DNA from: FEN-299 sp963727765
Lineage (GTDB): Bacteria > Acidobacteriota > Vicinamibacteria > Vicinamibacterales > Fen-181
NCBI GenBank assembly: GCA_963727765.1
Contig: CAVSGZ010000009.1
Span: 62,001-126,000 of the forward strand
Direction of reading: 5' to 3'
DNA: 64,000 nucleotides
Shown here piece after piece: positions 25,249-34,584 of this stretch. The first letter of the stretch is position 1. Each line of letters begins with the position of its first letter. The position numbers and the translations under genes are program-made. The notes beneath the pieces are model-generated. The model did no database searches and was not told the DNA's origin. It saw only the letters and a program-made list of their open reading frames with translations.

Positions 25249-25692
25249 CTACTGCTTGGCGTAGACCATCGTCCGGTCGCCACGCTGGCTCGACGTGACG
25301 ATCGTCAGTTCCTTCCCGTCCGCGCTGAGGCTCCAAGTCGCCGTCGTCTCCATCGTGCCGGTCTGCGTCTCCATGACGGTCTTGATGACGAGCTTGGCGC
25401 CGTCGAACTTCGCGGTGCTCTTCGATTCGCCGCGCTGGGTCTTGTTGACCGACTCGGTGCCATCGAGCTTGTACACGGTGGTCATCGTGTTCTCGCCCAT
25501 GGTCCGTTCCTGGGTCAGCTGGGTCGCGGTCTGCGTGACCGTGAACGGGCCGCCGCCGCCACGCTGCCCGCCACCGCCAGCAGCCGCTTCCTTCGGTGCC
25601 CACTTGCCCGAGAAGTCGGACTTGGCCTGCGCAAACGACAGGCCCGCCACCGCCACCGCCAACACCACCACGAGCAATGCAATCTTCTTCAT
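25249..25692 (-). CDS. Small secreted protein of unknown function
   Basis: This 147-aa protein has a clear signal peptide (MKKIALLVVVLAVAVAGLSFAQA) and a mature part that starts DFSGKWAPKE, contains a Gly-rich patch (AAAGGGGQRGGGG), and continues as alternating beta-strands rich in Thr. The F-SGKW start and beta pattern recall small lipocalin- or METTL-like barrels often annotated as hypothetical in Acidobacteria, but no function can be assigned. The start has GGAGG four bases upstream. It is the last gene of the minus-strand efflux cluster, 31 bases after the MacB-like permease, and may be co-transcribed with it. Confidence 0.75.
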   Translation of the reverse strand: MKKIALLVVVLAVAVAGLSFAQAKSDFSGKWAPKEAAAGGGGQRGGGGPFTVTQTATQLTQERTMGENTMTTVYKLDGTESVNKTQRGESKSTAKFDGAKLVIKTVMETQTGTMETTATWSLSADGKELTIVTSSQRGDRTMVYAKQ

Positions 25693-25723
25693 CTTTCCTC
25701 CACTGAACAGTTGACCTGCCGTC

Positions 25724-26942
25724 CTACTCGTATCTCAGCGCCTCGATCGGGTCGAGGGCCGAGGCCTTGCGCGCCGGATAGAACCCGAAGAAGATCCCGA
25801 TTCCCGCCGCGAACCCGAACGCCACCAGCACCGCCTGCGGCGAGACATAGGTCGGCCACTGCAGGAACTGGGTGAGGCTCTGGGATAGAGCATAGCCCAT
25901 TCCGATGCCGATCGAATCCGCCGAGCAGGCTGATGACCACCGCCTCCACGAGGAACTGCAGCAGCACGTCGCCGCCGCGGGCGCCGATGGCCAGCCGGAG
26001 ACCGATCTCGCGGGTGCGCTCGGTGACCGACACGAGCATGATGTTCATGATGCCGATGCCGCCGACGAGCAGCGACACGCCGGCGATCGACGCCAGCAGG
26101 GCGGTCATCGTGCGCGTGGTCTCGGTTCGGACGGCCGCGATGTCCTCGAGCGTCCGCACCATGAAGTCGTCGTTGTCGCCAGGCTGGATCTTGTGCCGCA
26201 GGCGGAGCAGCGTCGCGATCGCGTCGGCGGTTTCCTTGAGGTTGTCCGCGGACGCCGCCGACACGGTGACGTTCTGGATGTAGGTGATTCCGCGCAGCTT
26301 CTTCTGGACCGTCGTGAACGGAGCGTAGATCACGTCGTCCTGGTCCTGGCCGACCCCGCTCTGCCCCTTGCTCGTCAGCACGCCGATGATCTTGAACGGC
26401 TGGTTGCGCACGCGGATGATCTGCCCGATCGGGTCGGTGCCGTCGGGGAAGAGCATGTCCCGGACCGTCGTGCCGATGACGGCCACCTTGGCCGCGCTGG
26501 TCACGTCGGAGGGGGTGAAGAACTGCCCCGAGTCCATCGGCCACGACTTGATCGACAGCAAATCGACGTTGGTGCCCTGGACCTGGGTGAACCAATTCTG
26601 GTTGCCCGCCACGATCTGTGCGCCCTGGCTGACGCCCTCGGCGGCGAACTGGACGCCGGGCACGTCGCGGATGGCGTTCGCGTCGTCAGGCGTCAGGGTG
26701 TTCGACATGCCCTGGCCCTGCCGGACGCCGCCCGAGCTGAAGTTGCCGGCGTTCACCATGATGACGTTGGTGCCGGCCGACTGGATCTGCTGCTCGATCG
26801 ACACCTGCGCGCCGTTGCCGAGCGCCACCATCGTGATCACGGCGCCGACGCCGATGATCATCCCCAGCATCGTGAGGGCCGTCCGCAGCTTGTTCCGGTT
26901 CAGCGCCTTCAGGGCGATCCGGAACGTCATCAATATCGACAT
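25724..26942 (-). pseudogene. MacB-like ABC permease, broken by a +1 frameshift
   Basis: From ATG 26942 the protein starts MSILMTFRIALKALNRNKLRTALTM with a first helix, a MacB-type periplasmic domain and the helix VGGIGIMNIMLVSVTERTREIG. After LLGG, at about 25911-25920, the frame changes. The correct C-terminus (IGIGMGYALSQSLTQF ... ASALDPIEALRYE) continues in another frame to a TAG at 25724. Removing one C from TTCGATC restores the consensus GGLIGIG and gives exactly 405 codons plus stop. Without the fix the frame runs to 25689 with an abnormal tail. The partner ATPase ends 7 bases upstream. It is either a real lesion or a sequence error; I favour error because the rest is well preserved. 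Confidence 0.85.
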
Positions 26943-26949
26943 GGCTCTC

Positions 26950-27696
<747 letters not shown>

Positions 27697-27710
27697 AGAG
27701 CAGTCACTGC

Positions 27711-27779
27711 GGGGCCCGCCTGGCGGGCTGGGCCCCAAGTCTCCTGGATGCGCCGACAGGCGCCGGACCGTTCCGGTCC
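27711..27779 (-). repeat. Intercistronic inverted repeats between adaptor and ATPase genes
   Basis: Two stem-loops: GGGGCCC (27711-27717) with GGGCCCC (27730-27736), and GGACCG-TTC-CGGTCC (27765-27779). They lie within the operon, so they might adjust transcript levels or RNA stability between the adaptor and the ATPase rather than end transcription fully. Confidence 0.5.
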
Positions 27780-27804
27780 AGCGTCCAGGTCAGCGCTCAC
27801 GACA

Positions 27805-29541
27805 CTACCGGCCTCGTCCGCCGCCGCCAGGCCCACCGCGCTGCTGCTGCATCAGCGGGTTGGACGACTGCGACGGGTTCCGATTGGCCGATTCGGTGCC
27901 CAGCACGACTGCCGTCACCAGGTCCATACCGGCCTGCAACTCGCCGCTGATCAGCTCGGTGTACTGGCCGTCGGTGATGCCGAGCCGCACCTGCACGAGC
28001 TTCAGCTTCTTTTCGCCGGGCAGCCATACGAATACGCGTCCGGACGTCTCCCTGGAAGGCAGGGGCCCGAAGAGGGCATCGATCGTCGTGGCGCCAGATG
28101 TTGCAGGTGACGCGGCCGATGCCGCGGACGGCTTGCCGTTCTGCTTGACGAGGGCCTCGATGTCGATGCCGCGGTCCTTCATGCGGGCCGCCCACTGCGC
28201 CCGCTGGTCGGCCGGCATCTGCTGGTAGCGCTCGATCATTCGCTGACGCGCCTGCGGGTCGTTCGGGTCGAAGGGGCGACGACCGCCGCCGGAGCCCTGA
28301 TCCCCGCCGCGGCCGGCGAACTGGCCAGCCTGGCCGCCGGATGCGCCCTGACGACTGAAACCGAGCTGGGGCGGGCCTGCCTGCGCCCGGTCTCCGCCGC
28401 CACGCGCGGTGGCGCTGGCCTGTGGCTGATTGCCCGGCGTGGCCCCCGGCGCGCCGGCTCTGGCGTTCTGTCCCTGTGGCGCTGCGGACCCGCCGCCGCC
28501 CTGGCCTCCCGCCATGTCGCCGCGGCGCGCGCCGCGCGTGCGCTGTTGCAACTCCGTCGGCATCTCCTGGTTGAACGCCTGGAAGATCTCCTCGGTCGGG
28601 CGGAATCGGATGGACGGGTTCGGCACGCGCATCACGTCGGTCTTCTTCGCGATCTCGATCTGCACGTTGGCCGTCATGCCGGGCTTGAGCTTGAGATCGG
28701 GGTTGGGCACCGAAATCACGGTGCCGTAGGTGACGACGTTCTGCACGACGACCGGCTGGAGCCGCACCTGCGTCACCGTGCCGGTAAAGGTCTCGGTGGG
28801 GTAGGCGTCGATGCGGAACTTGACGTTCTGTCCCGGCCGGATCTTGCCCACGTCCGACTCGTCGATATTCGCGGTGCACTTCATCTTGGTCAAATCGGCG
28901 GCCACGATGAACAGCGTTGGCGACTGGTAGTTGGCCTGTACCGTCTGGCCGACGTCCACCGCGCGCTGCACGATGATCCCGTCGATCGGCGACGTGATAA
29001 TCGTGTGCGCGAGGTTGACCTGCTGCTGGTCGAGGTTGGCCTGGGCCTGGGTCAGCGCGGCTTCCGAGGATTTCAGCGCCGCCTCGGCCGACTTCATGGT
29101 CACGTCCGCGGAGTCGAGATCGGACTGCGTGGACAGCTGCTTGGCGAACAGTTCGCGCGTCCGCCTCAGCTTGACCCGCGCGTCCTCGACGCTGACCTTG
29201 CTCTTCTCGACGTCGGCCTGGCGCTGCACCAGCGTCGCCTTGGCCTGTTCGATCTGCGTGTTGATATTGTCCGGGTTGATCTTCAGCAGGACGGCGTCCT
29301 TCTTTACGATCGAGTTGAAGTCGACCGGGATCTCCGAGATGATGCCGCCCACCTGCGAGCCGACGGTGACGGCGGTGACCGCATCGAGCGTGCCGGTCGC
29401 GCCGACGGCCTCGGTGATGTCGCCGCGGCTGACCTGGGCCGTTGACACCTTGGGTTCGGGGCCCGGCCGGGTGTAGTAGTAGCCCCCGACGCTGACCGCG
29501 ATGGCAGCAATGACCACGAGCGTGATGAGTGTCTTTTTCAT
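27805..29541 (-). CDS. MacA-like efflux adaptor with low-complexity insert
   Basis: This membrane-fusion protein (578 aa) begins with an N-terminal anchor helix (MKKTLITLVVIAAIAVSVGGYYY). A lipoyl half, a coiled-coil hairpin (about residues 85-165), the second lipoyl half (TIITSPIDGIIVQRAVDVGQ) and beta-barrel domains follow. Unusually, residues about 335-470 form a Gly/Gln/Ala-rich insert that contains a Spy-like helical segment (ERYQQMPADQRAQWAARM), before a final beta domain (GRVFVWLPGEKKLKLVQVRL). MacA proteins are normally about 370-400 aa. It follows the TolC gene by 51 bases and precedes the MacB-like ATPase. The insert could bind a periplasmic partner; that is inference. Confidence 0.88.
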   Translation of the reverse strand: MKKTLITLVVIAAIAVSVGGYYYTRPGPEPKVSTAQVSRGDITEAVGATGTLDAVTAVTVGSQVGGIISEIPVDFNSIVKKDAVLLKINPDNINTQIEQAKATLVQRQADVEKSKVSVEDARVKLRRTRELFAKQLSTQSDLDSADVTMKSAEAALKSSEAALTQAQANLDQQQVNLAHTIITSPIDGIIVQRAVDVGQTVQANYQSPTLFIVAADLTKMKCTANIDESDVGKIRPGQNVKFRIDAYPTETFTGTVTQVRLQPVVVQNVVTYGTVISVPNPDLKLKPGMTANVQIEIAKKTDVMRVPNPSIRFRPTEEIFQAFNQEMPTELQQRTRGARRGDMAGGQGGGGSAAPQGQNARAGAPGATPGNQPQASATARGGGDRAQAGPPQLGFSRQGASGGQAGQFAGRGGDQGSGGGRRPFDPNDPQARQRMIERYQQMPADQRAQWAARMKDRGIDIEALVKQNGKPSAASAASPATSGATTIDALFGPLPSRETSGRVFVWLPGEKKLKLVQVRLGITDGQYTELISGELQAGMDLVTAVVLGTESANRNPSQSSNPLMQQQRGGPGGGGRGR

Positions 29542-29592
29542 AAGAGTCTTCGGCCTGCCCTGCTGATCCGCTCCAGCCCCTTCATGCGGTGC

Positions 29593-31275
29593 TTACGAGC
29601 CGCTGCTGCTCGACGAACCGCCACCCGACGACGAGGTCTCCTGCTTGCGCTGGAAGTCGACCAGCGCCTTCCGGTAGTTCAGGATGGCCCGCAGCTCACT
29701 GTTCTGTGCGTCGATGAAGTCGCGCTGAGCCAGCACGACGTTGTAGTTGGTGGACATGCCGACCTCGAACTTGCTCTGCTCCGCGTCGAGCGACTGCTTC
29801 GAGAGGATCCGGGCCGCCGTCGCCGCCTGCACCGCCTCGAGGTTGCTCTGCACGGTCAGGGCCTGCGTGGTCAGATCGGTGGCCACCGAGAGCTCGAGCG
29901 ACTTCAACTGCTCGACCGCCTGCTGATACTGCACCTGGGCCCGCGCGAGGCCAGCGTCCGCCGCGCTCATGCCCAGCGGGTAGGTCAGGTTGATCGCGAC
30001 GCTCCAGCGCGGGTAGTAGAGCTTGCTCAGGATCGACAGCGCGTCGGAGTAGCCGCCGGGGACCGTGCCGATGATCGAGCCGCCGAGTGAGGCGCTCCGC
30101 TCCAGATACGTGCCCCCCGTGCCGTTGGCGGCGTAGGAGGCCGTCAGGTCCACCTCCGGGAGCTTCTGGTTGCGCAGGTACTTCAGCGAGATGTTGCTGC
30201 TGTCGAGGTTCTTGCGCGCGATCACGAGGTCGGTCCGCTTTTCGAGCGCGTACTTGAGCGCCGATTCGAGATCGACCCTCTCGCTGAAGTCGGTCGGCGG
30301 ACGATCGGTTGGGTTGAGCGTCGCGCTCCAGATCGGATCGGAGGTGCCGCTCACGATGAGCCGCTTGAGCGCCATTTCCGCGGTCCGCCGGTTGGCGACG
30401 GTCGACACCAGCGTCTGCTGCCTCGTCGCGGCCTCGGCCTGCGCGGTGACGACATCGAGCGGCGCCAGCGTGCCGATCTCGACTCGCGTCTTGTTGTCCT
30501 CGACCAGCTTCTGCGCCAGATCCACCGACATGCGCGCCGAGTCCACCGCCTGCACGGCGTAGACGAAGTCCCAGTAAGCGTTCTTGGTGTTGGCGACGGT
30601 GTTGATGACCAGCGCGCGGACCGTCGTGTTGGCGTTCTCGAGCGCGATGAGGCCCGTGTAGAGCGTCTGGCGGTTGCTGTCGATCTTGAGGTTCTTGAGC
30701 AGCGGCTGGGTCAGCGACGCCGTCAGCGTGCTCTGGAACGTCGGGTTGAGGATTGCGTTGTTGCTGGTCGTGTTGTTGCGAGAACTCGTCCAGGTCAACC
30801 CGGCCGTGCCGCCCGAGAACTGCAGCGCCTGCGAGAGGCCGGCCGCCCAGGAGTAGGTACCGCTCTCGATGCCGGTGGAGACGCTCGTGCCGCCGCTCAG
30901 CTGAGAGGTCGGCTGCGTGCGGCTCCAATTGTCGCCGAAGCTCGATGTGACCGTCGGGCGGTAGACCCCGCGGGTCTGCGCGTTCGCCAGGTCCTGGAGC
31001 TGGGGAGACAGTCGGCCCACGACCAGATCGATGTTCGAGTCGAGGGCGCGCTTGACGGCCTCGTCGAGGGAGAGGTTCGTCACCTGGGCCGAAGCGGCCG
31101 CCTGGCCTGACCCCTGTGGCGCCTTCACCTGGGCCTGGACTTGCGTTTGGGCCTGCAAGAGCAGTTCCGACACCCTCGCGTCGGAGACGGCCTGGGCGCT
31201 GGCGTACCCGGCGAGAGACGCCACGAAGCCTGCCGCGATGCACACGTTTCGAATCGGACTGGACAACGTCTTCAC
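29593..31275 (-). CDS. TolC-family outer-membrane channel
   Basis: This 560-aa protein carries a signal peptide (CIAAGFVASLAGYASAQA), a Gln-rich lead segment and then NLSLDEAVKRALDSNIDLVV, the start of the first TolC repeat. The second repeat starts near residue 340 (VDLESALKYALEKRTDLVIAR). The protein ends in a Ser/Gly-rich tail. It is longer than the first TolC in the window (443 aa), mainly through extended strands around residues 110-170. The start is GTG 31275, with GGGAGG seven bases upstream. It is the outer-membrane partner of the adaptor and MacB-like genes that follow on the same strand. Confidence 0.9.
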   Translation of the reverse strand: MKTLSSPIRNVCIAAGFVASLAGYASAQAVSDARVSELLLQAQTQVQAQVKAPQGSGQAAASAQVTNLSLDEAVKRALDSNIDLVVGRLSPQLQDLANAQTRGVYRPTVTSSFGDNWSRTQPTSQLSGGTSVSTGIESGTYSWAAGLSQALQFSGGTAGLTWTSSRNNTTSNNAILNPTFQSTLTASLTQPLLKNLKIDSNRQTLYTGLIALENANTTVRALVINTVANTKNAYWDFVYAVQAVDSARMSVDLAQKLVEDNKTRVEIGTLAPLDVVTAQAEAATRQQTLVSTVANRRTAEMALKRLIVSGTSDPIWSATLNPTDRPPTDFSERVDLESALKYALEKRTDLVIARKNLDSSNISLKYLRNQKLPEVDLTASYAANGTGGTYLERSASLGGSIIGTVPGGYSDALSILSKLYYPRWSVAINLTYPLGMSAADAGLARAQVQYQQAVEQLKSLELSVATDLTTQALTVQSNLEAVQAATAARILSKQSLDAEQSKFEVGMSTNYNVVLAQRDFIDAQNSELRAILNYRKALVDFQRKQETSSSGGGSSSSSGS

Positions 31276-31323
31276 TGATCTGCCTCCCGCGTTCGGGATT
31301 GAAATGAGGGCGTGACGGCAACA

Positions 31324-31857
31324 CTAAGGAATCTGGCCACGTTCCGGCTGGCGGCCTGCCCGGCGTTCCTGCTCCTGGGCCTTCTGGATTTCAACCAGCT
31401 TCGCGCGCTGTTCGGCCGACAGCACGCGCCGCATCCTGAACAGCATCAGCGTGCGGGACTTCCCCAGCGTGCCCCGGAGGACCTCGACCTGTTCGGCTTC
31501 CTTCAGGATCTGGGCTTCGGTGACGTCATTCGCGCTGATGAGCTTCGACAGCTGATCCTCGCGACGGGTGAGCTCCTCGGCCGTGCCCTTCATCTGGACG
31601 AAGAACGCCTGGAAGACCTCCTCGATCCGGGTCGACTGGTCCGGAGCCAGGTGAAGTTCGGCGATGATCTTCGCATCCTGCCACCACTTGGCCCGCTGCG
31701 GCACCTGGGACTGTCCGGCCCGGCCGTCTCCGCGCTGGCCGTCGTGCGCCTGGCCCTGGGTCGGGCGCTGGCCGTTACTTGACTGGGCGAAGGCCGTCCC
31801 GCCCGCGCCTGCGAGCACCAGCGCCAGCACCGCCGCCGTCACCTGTCTGATGGGCAC
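31324..31857 (-). CDS. Periplasmic Spy/CpxP-like (LTXXQ) stress protein
   Basis: This protein of about 177 aa has a signal peptide (VTAAVLALVLAGAGGTAFAQ), a Gln/Gly-rich linker and a helical domain with two LTXXQ-like motifs (LAPDQSTRIEEVF and LSAEQRAKLVEIQ). Spy and CpxP are periplasmic chaperones and envelope-stress modulators; ZraP is a metal-binding relative. It sits between ispH and tolC in the sigma/efflux cluster, so it probably belongs to the same stress response. The start is taken at GTG 31857, with GGAG ten bases upstream; GTG 31866 is possible but too close to the ribosome site. Confidence 0.78.
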   Translation of the reverse strand: MPIRQVTAAVLALVLAGAGGTAFAQSSNGQRPTQGQAHDGQRGDGRAGQSQVPQRAKWWQDAKIIAELHLAPDQSTRIEEVFQAFFVQMKGTAEELTRREDQLSKLISANDVTEAQILKEAEQVEVLRGTLGKSRTLMLFRMRRVLSAEQRAKLVEIQKAQEQERRAGRQPERGQIP

Positions 31858-31911
31858 GAACGACACACTCCTTCACCTCACACGCACTTACGACGGGGCC
31901 CCAGGGGGCGT

Positions 31912-33090
31912 TTACTCGTTGGCCAGCGCCGCCAGCCGCTCCACGACCTGGCCGACGATGTGGTCGGGGGTCGAGGCGCCGGCCGTCATCCCAACGACGA
32001 CCGGGCCTGAGGCGGGCAGCCAGCCGGTCTCGACGGCATCGTCGGGGCCCGCCACCGGCCGATGGCGAATCGCCCGGGCCGAGATCAGGGCCGGCACGTC
32101 GGCAATGTGATAGGTGGGAATGCGCTGGGCGCAGATCTTCGCCAGATTGGTCGTGTTGCTGCTGTTGTACCCCCCGATGACCACCATCAGGTCCAAGTGG
32201 TGGGCGTCGAGCAGCGTGACCACGGCATCCTGTCGGTCCTGCGTCGCACTGCAAATGGTCTCGAAGGCCCGGAACCGGTCGGGGAGGGCGACGTCTCCGT
32301 AACGCGCGGCCATCGCCCGCCGGAACATCTCGGCGATCTCCAACGATTCGGACATCAGCATCGTCGTCTGGTTCGCGAGGCCGACCTTGCGGAGGTCGCC
32401 GTCGGGATCGAAGCCGGGCGACGCCGCGGCGCCGAACCGATCGAGGAAGGCCTGACTGTCGCCGCCGCGCTCGATGTAGCTGCAAACGACCGCGGCCTCG
32501 GCCCGGTTCAGCACCACGAGGTAGCGGCCGTTCCCCTGGTCGGTGGCCTGCGAGGCCGTGGCCTGGGTCTCTTCGTGGTGGATCTTGCCGTGGATGATCG
32601 ACGTGAAGCCCTCGGCGGCGTACTGGCGGACGTTCTTCCACACGTTGAGCACCGACCCGCAGGTCGTGTCCACGAGCGTGCATCCCTGGCGCTGGAGCTG
32701 GTCGAGCAGGCGGACCGGGACGCCGAAAGCCGGCACGATCACCACATCGCCGGGCCCCAGTGTGCCGGCCGAGAGGCCCGGGTCCGACAGGAACCGGATG
32801 CCGAGCCGGCGCAGGTTCTCGTTGACGTTGGGGTTGTGGATGATCTCGCCGGTCAGGTAGACCGTCTGATCCGGGAATCGACGGCGGGCCTGGTAGGCGT
32901 AGTCCACGGCGCGGTCGACGCCGTAGCAGAAACCGAACTGGTGGGCGAGATGAACGGTCAGCCGGCCGCGTTCGAACCGGAAGCCGGCCGCCTTGATGTC
33001 CTCGACGAGGGCGCTGTGGTAGTCGGCGGCCAGTTCTCCGGCCACCGCCTTTCCCAGCGCAAAGCCCTTCCGGAAAATCAGGTCAGCCAT
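31912..33090 (-). CDS. ispH: 4-hydroxy-3-methylbut-2-enyl diphosphate reductase, long form
   Basis: IspH makes IPP and DMAPP in the last step of the MEP pathway, using a 4Fe-4S cluster. The 392-aa protein has the three cluster Cys at about positions 55 (GFCYGVDRAV), 144 (DTTCGSV) and 280 (FETICSATQ), with substrate His residues in IIHNP and HGKIHHEETQ and the SNTTNLAK phosphate loop. It is longer than the E. coli enzyme (316 aa) and resembles the cyanobacterial/plant-type long form. It starts 15 bases after the anti-sigma gene and is about 55 bases before the Spy-like gene, so it is inside the sigma-factor cluster. That is an unusual place for this essential gene. Confidence 0.95.
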   Translation of the reverse strand: MADLIFRKGFALGKAVAGELAADYHSALVEDIKAAGFRFERGRLTVHLAHQFGFCYGVDRAVDYAYQARRRFPDQTVYLTGEIIHNPNVNENLRRLGIRFLSDPGLSAGTLGPGDVVIVPAFGVPVRLLDQLQRQGCTLVDTTCGSVLNVWKNVRQYAAEGFTSIIHGKIHHEETQATASQATDQGNGRYLVVLNRAEAAVVCSYIERGGDSQAFLDRFGAAASPGFDPDGDLRKVGLANQTTMLMSESLEIAEMFRRAMAARYGDVALPDRFRAFETICSATQDRQDAVVTLLDAHHLDLMVVIGGYNSSNTTNLAKICAQRIPTYHIADVPALISARAIRHRPVAGPDDAVETGWLPASGPVVVGMTAGASTPDHIVGQVVERLAALANE

Positions 33091-33105
33091 GGGGGCAGGC
33101 CGACC

Positions 33106-33744
33106 TCATCGCATGGAGGAGCGGGCGATGACGGCCTCGGGCCGGATGTGCGGCGTCATCTGGTCGAGCGCCTCGAGCGCGGGAATGCGCTGGCTCCGCA
33201 CGGCGAGTTCGATCTCGGTGATCATCGCGTCGTCGGCCGCGCCGGACTCGGCCTCGGCCGGGCGCGCGCTGACGAGCCGCGGGGTCGTCGCGGTCATCTT
33301 GGCCGTGCGGGCCACCGGCGCGACCGCCCGCGGTCTGCTCACGTCGAGCATGCGGCCGCCCATCACGCCGAAAAACAGCCCGGCTGCCGCTGCGGCGGCG
33401 ACCCAGCGCATGCTCGGGCGATGGATGGCCGGCCGGCCCATCCGGGGCGCCATGTTCGGGAACGGGACGACGCGGGACGATGGCGCCCGGTCCTCGAGGC
33501 GGTCGAGGATCTTCGTGCACTGCGCGTCGAGGCGCGCCGAGGTGAACACTTCGTCCGCCTCGCTGGCCGCATCGCGCCGCAGCCGTTCGAGCGGAGCCGT
33601 CAGCTCGGTGTATCGCCACGTGCACGTCTCGCATCCGAGCAGGTGCTGCCGCACGGTGCGCCGGTCGGCATCGGTGGTCTCTTCGTCGCCGAAGTAGACC
33701 GCGATGAGCCGGTCGTCTGCGGGGTGAGTGCGATCCATCTTCAC
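33106..33744 (-). CDS. Anti-sigma factor, HC2 zinc finger with one membrane helix
   Basis: This 212-aa protein has an HC2 zinc finger (HLLGCETC, H-x3-C-x2-C, residues about 33-40) near the N-terminus. A helical linker, one transmembrane helix (VAAAAAAGLFFGVMGGRML, about 115-135) and a short periplasmic tail follow. This is the classic membrane anti-sigma layout: the cytoplasmic domain holds the ECF factor and the tail senses the envelope. The start is GTG 33744, overlapping the sigma stop as GTGA, with GGAGG six bases upstream. ATG 33738 would place the ribosome site too far away. Confidence 0.85.
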   Translation of the reverse strand: MKMDRTHPADDRLIAVYFGDEETTDADRRTVRQHLLGCETCTWRYTELTAPLERLRRDAASEADEVFTSARLDAQCTKILDRLEDRAPSSRVVPFPNMAPRMGRPAIHRPSMRWVAAAAAAGLFFGVMGGRMLDVSRPRAVAPVARTAKMTATTPRLVSARPAEAESGAADDAMITEIELAVRSQRIPALEALDQMTPHIRPEAVIARSSMR

Positions 33745-34415
33745 AGGTTTCCTCCGAGCAACGCGCGTAACTTGCGCACCGCGCGAAACAGGTGCACGCG
33801 CACCGTCGATTCGTTCAGGCCGGTGATCGTGCTGACCTCCCGCGACGAGCACCCCTCGTAATGGCAGAGCAGGAAGATCGTCCGCTGCCGCTCGGGGAGC
33901 CGGCCGACCGCCGTGGCGATCTGGGCGCGGCGCTCGCGCAGCAGCAACGCCTCTTCGGGCGACGGACCGGAAGCGGGCACCGATTCCGCCCACACCCGCT
34001 CGCCAGGCTCGGTATCTGGCGCCGACACAATCCAGCGGGCCCTTCGCCGCCGGGCCTTCTGCCGGTCCAGACAGCCGTTGATCAGAATCCGGGTGAACCA
34101 GACCTCGAACGGCAGCGCCTCCCGGAACGACTCGATGTGCGAGAACACCTTGATGAAGGCGTCCTGCACCGCTTCGTCGGCGTCAGCCGCGTCGCGCAGG
34201 AAGTGATACGCAATCCGCGACGCCCGGCGCTGCTGCCGTCTGACCAACCCCCCAAACCGGTCCCTGGCCTCCGGCAGATTGCCCTCGCCGACCAGGACCT
34301 TGACCTCGCCGGCGATGCGTGAATCCTCGTCAGGACGCGGGAGTTCGGGCAGCGATACCGGGAGCGGGTCTTCCGGCACGTTGGGCTGGCCCATGTCGGC
34401 CGATGGCGTCGGCAT
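33741..34415 (-). CDS. RNA polymerase ECF-type sigma factor
   Basis: This 224-aa ECF factor has an N-terminal Pro-rich extension of about 30 residues, region 2 (YHFLRDAADADEAVQDAFIKV and EVWFTRILINGCLDR) and region 4 (LPERQRTIFLLCHYEGCSSREVSTITGLNESTVRVHL). It overlaps its membrane anti-sigma gene by GTGA. Genes for IspH, a Spy-like chaperone and a full MacAB-TolC-like pump follow on the same strand with short gaps, so autoregulated control of the whole cluster is plausible. The start at 34415 has GAGAG nearby; 34451 is an in-frame alternative without a ribosome site. Confidence 0.88.
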   Translation of the reverse strand: MPTPSADMGQPNVPEDPLPVSLPELPRPDEDSRIAGEVKVLVGEGNLPEARDRFGGLVRRQQRRASRIAYHFLRDAADADEAVQDAFIKVFSHIESFREALPFEVWFTRILINGCLDRQKARRRRARWIVSAPDTEPGERVWAESVPASGPSPEEALLLRERRAQIATAVGRLPERQRTIFLLCHYEGCSSREVSTITGLNESTVRVHLFRAVRKLRALLGGNL

Positions 34416-34584
34416 TCGTGGATCTCTCGAGTCCTGTTCTTGTCCTACCATGAACTACGCTGGGCCGGCAAAAACGTTTACACGCGCGTCCGCCCGGGGG
34501 CGGCCGGCCAGGCTTCAACTCTCTATTCTACGGGATCTTGGCGCTCTCCGGGGCTTTCCGGCGAGCTCAACGGGCCTTCCGGCC

